Assembly: GCA_023388075.1 (NCBI GenBank)
Contig: JAEWGX010000099.1
Coordinates: forward strand, 1-29,647
Origin: Pseudomonadota bacterium
Lineage (GTDB): Bacteria > Pseudomonadota > Gammaproteobacteria > Burkholderiales > Burkholderiaceae_E
DNA length: 29,647 bases
Direction: 5' to 3'
Shown: positions 1-6,716 of the stretch, piece by piece
Layout of the letters: the number at the start of each line of letters is the position of its first letter
How positions within the stretch are numbered: position 1 is the first letter of the stretch
The notes under the pieces: generated by a model
Told to the model about the DNA's origin: nothing
Databases searched by the model: none
The model's input: the letters and a program-made list of their open reading frames with translations, nothing else
Translations under genes and position numbers: made by a program

Positions 1-308
1 TGCCGATCTACGTGACCGAGAACGGGATGAGCCTCACCGACTGGGTGTCACTGGACGGGCGAGTGGATGATCCGCAGCGCATCGATTTCCTGCGTCGCTA
101 TCTGCGCGAGCTGCGTCGCGCGGCATCCGAAGGCGTCGACGTGCGCGGCTATTTCGCCTGGAGCCTCCTGGACAACTTCGAATGGGCCGAAGGGTATCGC
201 GAGCGCTTCGGGCTGGTCCATGTCGACTACGTGACCCAGAAGCGCACCCCGAAACGCTCCTTCGAGTGGTATCGCGAGACCATCCGGGCGAACGGGGCGA
301 ACCTGTAA
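1..308 (+). CDS. Beta-glucosidase (glycoside hydrolase family 1), C-terminal part only
   Basis: Only the last ~100 codons are present (reading frame open from base 3; stop TAA at 306-308). The translation opens with the family 1 nucleophile motif, T-E-N-G after P-I-Y-V, where the glutamate attacks the anomeric carbon of beta-glucosides. The typical C-terminal GH1 blocks follow: G-Y-F-A-W-S-L-L-D-N-F-E-W with the aglycone/sugar-binding tryptophans and glutamate, then G-Y-R-E-R-F-G-L-V-H-V-D-Y and the K-R-T-P-K-R-S terminal region. The enzyme hydrolyses beta-1,4 or similar glucosides or cellobiose, most likely in the cytoplasm. It converges on the leftward catabolic operon with only 16 nt between stop codons, so it is a separate transcription unit. 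The upstream catalytic acid/base region lies outside the window. Confidence 0.93.
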   Translation, partial: PIYVTENGMSLTDWVSLDGRVDDPQRIDFLRRYLRELRRAASEGVDVRGYFAWSLLDNFEWAEGYRERFGLVHVDYVTQKRTPKRSFEWYRETIRANGANL

Positions 309-324
309 CGCCTGTGCGTCCGCT

Positions 325-1284
325 TCAGTCGAGCTTCTGGCCCGCGAGCGCCGTCTTCCAACGGCTGCTGCTCTGTTCGATCCACGTGCGTGCGTCCGCG
401 CCGTCGCCATTGACCACGCGCGTGTCGAAGGTCTTCAGCCGCTCTACCACCCTGGGGTCCGCGAGCATCTTGCGGAAGGCATCCTGCCAGTACTGCCTGA
501 CCGGCTCCGAAGCACCCTTCGGCAGCATCGCGAAGTAGGCGTAGGTGACTTCGAACCCGGGATAGCCCGCCTCGCCGAGCGTCGGCACGCCGGGCAGCTC
601 CGGCGACCGGTCCCGGCCCGAGCTCGCGAGCGCGATCAGCTTGCCGGATTGCAGGTGCGGGCGCACGCCCCCGATGACGATGAACCCCATGTCCACCTGC
701 CCACCCACCATGTCCCTGACCGCCGGTGCGCCGCCCTTGTAGGGCACGTGCGTGGCGGAGATCCCCGCGCGTTGCGCGAAGGCCAGGAAGGCCAGGTGGC
801 CGGGACTGCCGATGCCGGCCGACCCGTAGGTCATCGGCTCGGACCGGGCCTTCGAGACCAGCTCCGGCACGCTGCGAATGCCCTTGCCCGGGTTGACCAC
901 CAGCATCTGCTCGAAGGTTCCGACCAGGCTGAACGGATCCAGCTCGGTGCGAGGATCGAACGGCAGTTTGTCCTGGATCAGGGGGTTGATGGTGACCACG
1001 TTCTCCACCGTGAAGAGCAGGGTATGGCCGTCCGGTTCGGCGCGTGCGAGCGCCTGGGCGCCGATCAGCCCGTTCGCGCCGGGCAGGGCCTCGACCACCA
1101 CCGGCTGCCCGATCCTGGGGTGAAGGTGCTCCGCGAAGATGCGCGCCATCAGGTCCGCCGGGCCGCCGATGGCGAGGTTGACGATCAGCTTGACCGGCTT
1201 GGAGGGGAACGAGGACTGCGCGGCCAACGAGCCGCTTGCGAGCAGCGCTGTGGCGGCGACGGCCAAGTGGTGGATCAATCTCAT
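325..1284 (-). CDS. Bug/TctC-family periplasmic solute receptor
   Basis: A 319-residue protein with an N-terminal secretion signal (hydrophobic A/L stretch, likely cleavage after L-A-A near residue 22) and the Bug-family body: S-F-P-S-K-P-V-K-L-I-V near the start, the G-G-P-A-D-L-M-A-R ligand-loop motif, P-G-A-N-G, then the H-V-P-Y-K-G-G-A-P and G-V-P-T-L-G-E-A-G-Y-P motifs. Bug proteins are extracytoplasmic binding receptors for carboxylates, amides and aromatic acids. Many are orphans without a cognate TctAB membrane pair, and none is seen here. It is the last gene of the operon, 18 nt after the maleate isomerase gene, with a C-G-G-A-G ribosome site 6 nt before ATG. The operon therefore carries two unrelated receptors, this one and the TRAP receptor at 9771-10796. 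The ligand cannot be told from sequence. Confidence 0.93.
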   Translation of the reverse strand: MRLIHHLAVAATALLASGSLAAQSSFPSKPVKLIVNLAIGGPADLMARIFAEHLHPRIGQPVVVEALPGANGLIGAQALARAEPDGHTLLFTVENVVTINPLIQDKLPFDPRTELDPFSLVGTFEQMLVVNPGKGIRSVPELVSKARSEPMTYGSAGIGSPGHLAFLAFAQRAGISATHVPYKGGAPAVRDMVGGQVDMGFIVIGGVRPHLQSGKLIALASSGRDRSPELPGVPTLGEAGYPGFEVTYAYFAMLPKGASEPVRQYWQDAFRKMLADPRVVERLKTFDTRVVNGDGADARTWIEQSSSRWKTALAGQKLD

Positions 1285-1302
1285 GAAAGACTCCGTCTGG
1301 TT

Positions 1303-2058
1303 CTAGTGCCGGCCGCTCAGCAGCGACCCGCCGCCCGGGACGATTGTCTCCAGGCCGAGGCGCTTGAGCATCGCGTACGTGGTGCAGGTGGCGGCGGATA
1401 CCACGGGAATGCCCGCTTCCGCCTCGACCTGCGCGATCACCGGCAGCGAAGGCATCTGCACGCAGGCCGACAGCACGATGGCGTCGGCGTTGTGCCGGTC
1501 CAGCCGCTGGTAGATCTCCGGCAGTCGCTGCGGATCGTGGCGGCCCACCTCCAGGTTGTCCGGGATCTCCAGGGCGACCTGATCCTGCACCTCGAAGCCT
1601 TCGGCAGCCAGGTAGTCGACGACGAGCTGCGTCAGCGGCTTGAGGTAAGGGCACACGACGACGATGCGCTTCGCGCCCAGCGCCTGCAGCCCTTCGACCA
1701 GGGCCCCCGCGCTGGTGACCACTGGCGCCTGGGCGCCATTCTCTCGCGTGCGCTCGTGCAGGCGCTGCTCGGACTGGCGGTGATAGCCCAGGCCCATGCT
1801 CATGATGGCCACCAGGCAGGCATAGCCGAGGACGTCGACGCGCGCGTCGCTGAGCTCCAGCGCGCAACGGTCGCTGTCGCGGTCCATCGCCTCCAGCTCC
1901 TCCTTCACCACCTTCTTCATGCGCATCCGGCTGGAATGGAAAGTGAAGCGCTCCGGGCGCACATCCTGGCGGGCCAGCAGCATCGCCGGGATCTCCGTCT
2001 CCATGGTGGTGTTGGACGACGGCACGATCTGGCCGATGCGAAAGGAGGTCCGGGTCAT
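1303..2058 (-). CDS. maiA: Maleate cis-trans isomerase
   Basis: Converts maleate to fumarate in the cytoplasm, feeding the citric acid cycle. The 251-residue protein opens with the family signature G-Q-I-V-P-S-S-N-T-T-M-E-T-E. The two catalytic cysteines sit at C81 (G-Y-A-C-L-V-A) and C199 (L-S-A-C-V-Q-M). Their spacing of 118 residues equals that of the Cys76/Cys194 pair known for characterised maleate isomerases of the Asp/Glu-racemase superfamily. Overall the sequence resembles NicE/MaiA of nicotinate degraders. Its ATG (2058) overlaps the nitrilase stop codon as ATGA, with an internal A-A-A-G-G-A-G-G-type site nearby in the reverse direction not needed for this start, so translation is probably coupled. 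Its presence implies that the operon's pathway passes through maleate, an uncommon intermediate in gentisate-type routes, where fumarylpyruvate is more usual. Confidence 0.92.
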   Translation of the reverse strand: MTRTSFRIGQIVPSSNTTMETEIPAMLLARQDVRPERFTFHSSRMRMKKVVKEELEAMDRDSDRCALELSDARVDVLGYACLVAIMSMGLGYHRQSEQRLHERTRENGAQAPVVTSAGALVEGLQALGAKRIVVVCPYLKPLTQLVVDYLAAEGFEVQDQVALEIPDNLEVGRHDPQRLPEIYQRLDRHNADAIVLSACVQMPSLPVIAQVEAEAGIPVVSAATCTTYAMLKRLGLETIVPGGGSLLSGRH

Positions 2059-3086
2059 CCGCGTGCTCCCGTCGATTGGATGGGGTCCGCTGCACCGAGC
2101 AGGTCCGGCAGGGCGGCGGGCGGGGCGTCGGCGAAGTTCGCCGCCTGCAGGCCGCGGCGGTCCACCCGCAGGTCGAAGATGTCGAAGCGGTTGTAGTTGC
2201 CGGTGATGTCGTGCATCTGGCGCGGCTGGATGCAGCGCGCCAGGTCCAGGTCGGCGTAGACGATCCCCTCGTCGTCGATGAGCGGCTCGCCGACGAGCCG
2301 GCCGTCCGGGCCGATCACGCCGGAGAAGGCGCTGTTCCTGCGGGCGAGCAGCTCGCGCGAACCGGGGAACGCGCCGTCCATCTGCTCGACGATCTCGGGC
2401 GAGATGGTGGAGCAGGCGACCACCGTGTACACCTTGCCCTCGAAGGAGTGCGCCATGGCGCGCAGCTTGATCGCCTCGGCCATGTCGTAGTCGGGCGGTG
2501 CGACCGGCAGCGAAATGTAGCTGGCCAGGTGCACCAGCTCGCCCTGCGAGAGCAGGGTGAAGCGCGCGAGGGTGTTGGTGTTCTCGCCGCAGGCTAGCAT
2601 GCCGATCGGCCCCACGGCGGTCTGCTGCACGCGCAGGCCGGCGCCGTCGCCGGGTGCCCAGCTCATCTTCTCCGCCCAGGTCGGCACCAGCTTGCGGTGG
2701 CGGTTGAGCAGCGCGCCGTCGGGCCCGATCAGCAGCATGGTGTTGTAGAGCAGGCTCACGCTGCGCGCCGAGCGCTCGTTGACGCCGATGGCCACGTGCA
2801 CGCCGCAGTCGCGGGCGGCCTGGGCGACGCGGGCGATCTCGGGGCCCGGCACCTCCACCGCGGCCTCGCACAGCTTCTGGAACCAGGGGCTCGCCGCGAT
2901 CGGGTTGCCCACCCAGCTCCAGTAGGGATAGGCCGGCACGAACACCTCCGGAAACACCACCAGCGCCGCACCCGCGCCGGCTGCCTCGCGGATCAGCCGG
3001 CAGGCCTTGTCGATGGTGGCGTGGGTGTCGAGGAACACCGGTGCCGCCTGCACGGCGGCGACCTTGAACTTGGGCAGATTCAGCAT
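2055..3086 (-). CDS. Nitrilase-superfamily carbon-nitrogen hydrolase
   Basis: A 343-residue cytoplasmic enzyme of the nitrilase branch. The Glu-Lys-Cys triad is visible as E47 (V-V-F-P-E), K132 (N-R-H-R-K-L-V-P-T) and C166 (M-L-A-C-G-E-N-T-N-T-L). It would hydrolyse a nitrile to the acid plus ammonia, or act on an amide. Length and the C-terminal R-F-D-I-F-D-L block fit bacterial nitrilases. I started it at ATG 3086, preceded by G-G-A-G-A 5 nt upstream, rather than the longer in-frame extension to 3182, which would run through the previous gene's stop region. The stop overlaps the maleate isomerase start by 4 nt (ATGA), tying the two activities together. Substrate is not determined; a maleate- or maleamate-yielding step is one inference from the context, a nitrile substituent on the imported aromatic is another. 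Confidence 0.9.
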   Translation of the reverse strand: MLNLPKFKVAAVQAAPVFLDTHATIDKACRLIREAAGAGAALVVFPEVFVPAYPYWSWVGNPIAASPWFQKLCEAAVEVPGPEIARVAQAARDCGVHVAIGVNERSARSVSLLYNTMLLIGPDGALLNRHRKLVPTWAEKMSWAPGDGAGLRVQQTAVGPIGMLACGENTNTLARFTLLSQGELVHLASYISLPVAPPDYDMAEAIKLRAMAHSFEGKVYTVVACSTISPEIVEQMDGAFPGSRELLARRNSAFSGVIGPDGRLVGEPLIDDEGIVYADLDLARCIQPRQMHDITGNYNRFDIFDLRVDRRGLQAANFADAPPAALPDLLGAADPIQSTGARG

Positions 3087-3103
3087 GAGGTCTCCTTCAG
3101 GGT

Positions 3104-4015
3104 TCAGACCGCGACCACCGGGTGGCGGATCTGGCCGATCTTCTCGACGGCGGCGACCACCACGTCGCCGGGCTTGAGCCATTCCTGCGGGTTCCGGCCG
3201 GCGCCCACGCCCTCCGGCGTGCCGGTGGCGATGATGTCGCCCGGCTCCAGCGTGATGCCCGCGCTGATGTCGGCGATCAGGTGGTCCACCTTGAACAGCA
3301 TGTAGCGGGTGTTGGAGCGCTGCTTTTCCACGCCGTTCACGGTGAGCCAGAGGTCAAGGCACTGCGGATCCGGGATCTCGTCGGCGGTGACGATGCAGGG
3401 GCCGAAGGGGCCGTAGCTGTCCATGCCCTTGGAGTAGATCCACTGGCCGGCGCGGCGGTTGTCGCGCGCGCTGACGTCGATGAACACGCTGTACCCGAAG
3501 ACGTACTGCAGCGCGCTCTCCTTGCTGACGCGGCTCGCGCGGCGGCCGATGATGGCGGCCAGCTCTACTTCCCAGTCGAGCTGCTGCGTGAGCTTCGCAT
3601 CGTGCCGGATCGGCTCGCCGGGACCGATCACGGTGGTGGGCGGCTTGGAGAAGATCACCGGCTGCTTCGGCAGCTCCTTGGCCGTGTCCAGGGTGCGGCT
3701 GGACTCGGCCACGTGCTCCACGTAGTTGAGGCCGATGCCGAAGATATTCTTGCGCGGGCGCGGGATGGGGGCGAGCAGCTGCACGTTCACGGTCGGCACG
3801 GCGACGCCGGCCGGCCACACGCCTTCGCAGGCCGCGAGCACGCGCTTCAGCGCGGCGAGGCCGGAGGGGCCGAGATCGATCAACTCGAGCATCGAGGCCG
3901 GCAGCACCTCGCCGCGCGTGGCGGCAAGGCGCTGCACGTCGACGATCTCCTCGCCCTCGACGACGCCCAGGCGGGCGGCATCGACGACGGAAGCACGGTA
4001 GGTGACGAGACGCAT
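3104..4015 (-). CDS. Fumarylacetoacetate-hydrolase-family protein (maleyl-/fumarylpyruvate hydrolase-like)
   Basis: A 303-residue member of the FAH superfamily. The metal-binding acidic residues are E149 and E151 (L-D-W-E-V-E-L-A) and D180 (V-F-I-D-V-S-A-R-D), with the G-L-N-Y-V-E-H block and the C-terminal G-D-I-I-A-T-G-T-P-E-G-V-G signature. Family members use Mg or Mn to hydrolyse C-C bonds in 3-oxo acids, including fumarylpyruvate and maleylpyruvate. Here it lies directly downstream of a gentisate-dioxygenase-type cupin and two genes upstream of maleate isomerase, so hydrolysis of maleylpyruvate to maleate plus pyruvate is the best guess. It could instead be a decarboxylase, isomerase or hydratase of the same fold. 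Eighteen nucleotides separate its stop from the cupin stop-start region upstream, and 17 nt separate it from the nitrilase gene. Confidence 0.9.
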   Translation of the reverse strand: MRLVTYRASVVDAARLGVVEGEEIVDVQRLAATRGEVLPASMLELIDLGPSGLAALKRVLAACEGVWPAGVAVPTVNVQLLAPIPRPRKNIFGIGLNYVEHVAESSRTLDTAKELPKQPVIFSKPPTTVIGPGEPIRHDAKLTQQLDWEVELAAIIGRRASRVSKESALQYVFGYSVFIDVSARDNRRAGQWIYSKGMDSYGPFGPCIVTADEIPDPQCLDLWLTVNGVEKQRSNTRYMLFKVDHLIADISAGITLEPGDIIATGTPEGVGAGRNPQEWLKPGDVVVAAVEKIGQIRHPVVAV

Positions 4016-4033
4016 GAAGATTGCCTTGTGGTT

Positions 4034-5167
4034 TCAGGATGGAAGGAGTTTCTGCCGGCCGCCGTTGTCCTGCAGCGGCTGCTCGCGGTAGAGGTGCAGC
4101 GCCCGCATGACCGGCAGGTCGCTGAAGCAGAACAGGCAGGCGTCGTCGCTGGCGGACGAGTTGGCATGCTCGTGCCAGGTCCAGGACGGCACGCAGAAGA
4201 TGTCGCGCTCCTGCCAGTCGAAGCGCTTGCCGCCGACGATGGAGAAGCCCTGGCCCTTGGCGACCTGGTAGAGGAAGCTGCCGGTGTGGCGGTGCGCCAA
4301 CGTATGCTGCCCGGGGCGCAGAAGCTGCATGCTGGCGCCGATGGTGGGCATCACCGGGCGCCCGGTCACCGGGTTGACGTAGTGCATCAGCACGCCGTCG
4401 TACGGCGATCCCTCGCTCACCTTCGCCAGGCGGCGCAGGGCCTCGTAGGTAGGACCCCATTCGTACTTGAAGAGCGGCGAGTAGGGCTTGGTCCAGCCAT
4501 GCGCATGCGGCAGCAGCGCGGTGCCGGACCAGGTGGCGGTGGCGTCGTCGACCGGATGGGCTACCTGCTGGTGCAGGTCCGGATGGACCTCGTAGAAGTT
4601 CGCCTCCATCGCATTGACGAAGGGAATGTCCAGCCCGTCCTGCCAGATGCAGGGCGTGCCGCCCTCGTCGACGCCATGCTCGTGCCAGGTGCCGTTCGGC
4701 GTGAGCACGAAGTCGTTGGCCCCCAGCGTCATCTTGTGGCCGTCGACGATGGTGTAGGCGCCGCTGCCTTCCATGATGAAGCGCAGCGCCGAGGCGGAAT
4801 GCCGGTGCGTCGACGCGCATTCGCCCGGGTGCATCACCTGCAGGCCGGAATAGAGCCAGCCGACCGCGGCCGACACGTCGCGGCGCCCGGGATTGTTCAG
4901 GTAGATCACCCGGCGGCCGGCCTTCTCCGGCGTCACCAGCGACACCGAGCGCAGGACGTGCTCGCGCAGGTCACGATAGCGCCAGAGGACCGGCACCGAT
5001 GTCGATGCCGGCTCCCACGGCTCGATCTTGTTGGCGACGGTCCACAGGGCACCGGCATCCCACTGCTCCAGTTGGCGGTAGTAGGCCACCAGCTCCGGCG
5101 TGTCCTCCACGTTCGCCCGGCCCGGCACGTCCTCGCGAAAGCTGTCGTAGCGGTTGTCGTCCTTCAT
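4034..5167 (-). CDS. Bicupin ring-cleaving dioxygenase, gentisate/salicylate 1,2-dioxygenase family
   Basis: A 377-residue two-cupin protein. The N-terminal cupin has H121-x-H123 (A-S-T-H-R-H-S) and H162/H164 (N-G-T-W-H-E-H), the 3-His Fe(II) set that in this family cleaves the ring of gentisate, salicylate or 1-hydroxy-2-naphthoate next to the carboxylate. The C-terminal cupin repeats the pattern with H292-x-H294 (A-H-R-H-T) and W-H-E-H at 331-334, followed by the typical end, F-S-D-L-P-V-x-R-A-L-x-L-Y-R-E. Length matches gentisate 1,2-dioxygenases (~340-380). The product of gentisate cleavage would be maleylpyruvate, which the neighbouring hydrolase and maleate isomerase could take to fumarate. 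The start ATG at 5167 overlaps the previous stop (ATGA). Exact ring substrate is unknown; a substituted salicylate is possible given the lactone hydrolase upstream. Confidence 0.9.
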   Translation of the reverse strand: MKDDNRYDSFREDVPGRANVEDTPELVAYYRQLEQWDAGALWTVANKIEPWEPASTSVPVLWRYRDLREHVLRSVSLVTPEKAGRRVIYLNNPGRRDVSAAVGWLYSGLQVMHPGECASTHRHSASALRFIMEGSGAYTIVDGHKMTLGANDFVLTPNGTWHEHGVDEGGTPCIWQDGLDIPFVNAMEANFYEVHPDLHQQVAHPVDDATATWSGTALLPHAHGWTKPYSPLFKYEWGPTYEALRRLAKVSEGSPYDGVLMHYVNPVTGRPVMPTIGASMQLLRPGQHTLAHRHTGSFLYQVAKGQGFSIVGGKRFDWQERDIFCVPSWTWHEHANSSASDDACLFCFSDLPVMRALHLYREQPLQDNGGRQKLLPS

Positions 5168-6000
5168 AGTCGTTCCTCGATGAATTGCCGGATGCGCTGG
5201 TTGAAGGCGGCCGGCTGCTCCCAGTGTACGAAGCGGCCCGCCCCCGGGATCGGGCTTGCCTCCTCGAACCTGCGCATGCCCGCGAGCTGCTCCGGCTGGT
5301 CGGGAAAGGGATCCTCGGTTCCGCACAGGCCCAGCACCGCGATGTCTAGCTCGCGAAAGCGCGGCACCAGCACCGGTACCGACGAGGCCATCTCCAGCAT
5401 GCCGCGCCGGTACTCCTCGGCCGGGTGACTGGCCAGCAGCTGGATCGCCGCCTCCCGCAACGGCGACCCCCTGGGCGGTATCACCTTGAACAGCGTGTCG
5501 CCGCCCTCGGCCCGTAGCAGCTCAATCAGCGCATCGCGGCCGCCGGCTTCCACCGCCTGCGCGGCCCGCACCCCGGACAGCTCCCAGCGGTGCAGGTAGG
5601 CGCGCGCATCGTGCAGCTCGCTCCAGGCGGCGAGCACCAGGCCGCGAACCCGTTGCGGCTGGTCGATCGCGAACGTCGCGGCGATCGTGGTGCCGAAGGC
5701 GAGCGCCACGATGATCGCCCGGTCCATGCCGAAGTGGTCGAGCAGCGCCTCCAGGTCGCGCGCCTGGTTCGCCACCGAGTAACCGAACGGCGTGGCCTGC
5801 GTGCCGCAATGGCCACGCCTATCATAGGCCAGGCAGCGGAAGTCCCGCGAGAATTCCGCCATCTGGTGCTCCCAGTAGTCCATCCCGTGGATCTCGCCGT
5901 GGATGAACACCATCGGTGCGCCTTCGCCTTCGACCCGACAGCGGAAGTCGCAGCCGTTGACCCGGACGGTCTGCGCCATGGAATCGGCGAGCGCACTCAT
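5164..6000 (-). CDS. Alpha/beta-hydrolase-fold protein lacking the usual serine nucleophile
   Basis: A 278-residue alpha/beta-hydrolase. It has the oxyanion region V-F-I-H-G near residues 31-35, Y-D-R-R-G-H-C-G at 59-66, the acid in L-G-L-C-G-T-E-D-P-F and the histidine in G-R-F-V-H-W-E-Q-P. At the nucleophile elbow, where G-x-S-x-G is expected, the sequence reads V-A-L-A-F-G-T (A99-L100-A101-F102-G103), and the codon is GCC. A hydrolase with alanine here should be unable to form the acyl-enzyme, so it may be inactive, structural, or use a nucleophile-free mechanism. It resembles ring-product hydrolases and carboxylesterases of aromatic pathways. It is coupled on both sides: ATGA with the SDR gene upstream and ATGA with the cupin gene downstream. 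The fold assignment is firm, the function is not. Confidence 0.88.
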   Translation of the reverse strand: MSALADSMAQTVRVNGCDFRCRVEGEGAPMVFIHGEIHGMDYWEHQMAEFSRDFRCLAYDRRGHCGTQATPFGYSVANQARDLEALLDHFGMDRAIIVALAFGTTIAATFAIDQPQRVRGLVLAAWSELHDARAYLHRWELSGVRAAQAVEAGGRDALIELLRAEGGDTLFKVIPPRGSPLREAAIQLLASHPAEEYRRGMLEMASSVPVLVPRFRELDIAVLGLCGTEDPFPDQPEQLAGMRRFEEASPIPGAGRFVHWEQPAAFNQRIRQFIEERL

Positions 6001-6716
6001 GGCAGGCGTGCCGCCATGCGGCGTTCGGCGGCCTTGGGATCGGCGAGGTACAGCTCGTAGGCGGCCGCCGCCGGCCCCGGGTAAGCCTCCTCGACGCCGC
6101 TCTCGATCGCCTGCAGGATCTCCCGGGCGAGCTCGGCGGGCGCGAGCTTGGGGCCGGCGATGTCGCGGCTCATGGCGGTATCCACCACCGTCGGGTAGAT
6201 GCCGCAGACCCGCACGCCGGCGCGTCCGACCTCCGCCCGCAGCGCCTGCGTAAAGGAATGGCCGGCCGCCTTGCTGGCGCAGTAGCCGGCCATCAGCGGC
6301 AGGTTCACGTGGCTGAGGAAGGTGAGCAGGTGCACGAAGACACCGCTGCCGCGCGCCTGCATCGCCGGCGCGAAGGCGGCGGCGAGGTTGAGCAGGCCGA
6401 AGTAGTTCACCTCCATCTCGCGCCGGGCCGCCGTCTCGAAGCCGGGCGTGAAAAGGCGCTGGTTGGCGTTGACGCCGGCGCAGGCGATCGCCACCGTCAC
6501 CCGTTCCGCGCAGCGCTGCGCGAGTGCCTTCACCGCGGACAGGTCGGTGACGTCCACCGTCTCCAGCGTCACGCGCGCATGCGCGGGCGGGTGGTCGCGG
6601 CCGGCCGAAATGATCTCGGCCACGCCCGCCTCCAGCAGCGCCTCGGTGAGCGCCGTGCCGATGCCGCCGCCCGCCCCCGTGAGCAGCACCACCGCATCCT
6701 TCAGGCGCTCAGCCAT
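5997..6716 (-). CDS. Short-chain dehydrogenase/reductase (SDR)
   Basis: A 239-residue classical SDR. The Rossmann nucleotide motif T-G-A-G-G-G-I-G lies at residues 13-20, the N-N-A-G-equivalent A-C-A-G at 78-81, N104 in E-V-N-Y-F-G, S135 in the T-F-L-S-H segment, and Y145-x-x-x-K149 in G-Y-C-A-S-K. This completes the Asn-Ser-Tyr-Lys catalytic tetrad. It oxidises a secondary alcohol or reduces a ketone with NAD(P). Which pathway intermediate it acts on is not evident; oxidation of a ring or side-chain hydroxyl before cleavage is plausible. The reading frame overlaps the preceding dienelactone-hydrolase gene by 8 nt and the following hydrolase-fold gene by 4 nt, so it is co-translated within the operon. 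Confidence 0.92.
   Translation of the reverse strand: MAERLKDAVVLLTGAGGGIGTALTEALLEAGVAEIISAGRDHPPAHARVTLETVDVTDLSAVKALAQRCAERVTVAIACAGVNANQRLFTPGFETAARREMEVNYFGLLNLAAAFAPAMQARGSGVFVHLLTFLSHVNLPLMAGYCASKAAGHSFTQALRAEVGRAGVRVCGIYPTVVDTAMSRDIAGPKLAPAELAREILQAIESGVEEAYPGPAAAAYELYLADPKAAERRMAARLP

Noticed and set aside
690..700. A TGTCCACC match within the Bug gene
   Set aside because: A single chance copy inside a chromosomal coding region, with no partner repeats.
227..2095. Long minus-strand open frame of 622 codons across the Bug and maleate isomerase genes
   Set aside because: It is the high-GC shadow of real genes: low-complexity Arg/Gly/Pro/Ala composition, no motif, and the true frames carry clear family signatures.
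3122..5428. Plus-strand open frame of 768 codons opposite the FAH and cupin genes
   Set aside because: Antisense shadow with biased composition rich in Val, Asp, His and Arg; the opposite strand encodes well-supported enzymes.
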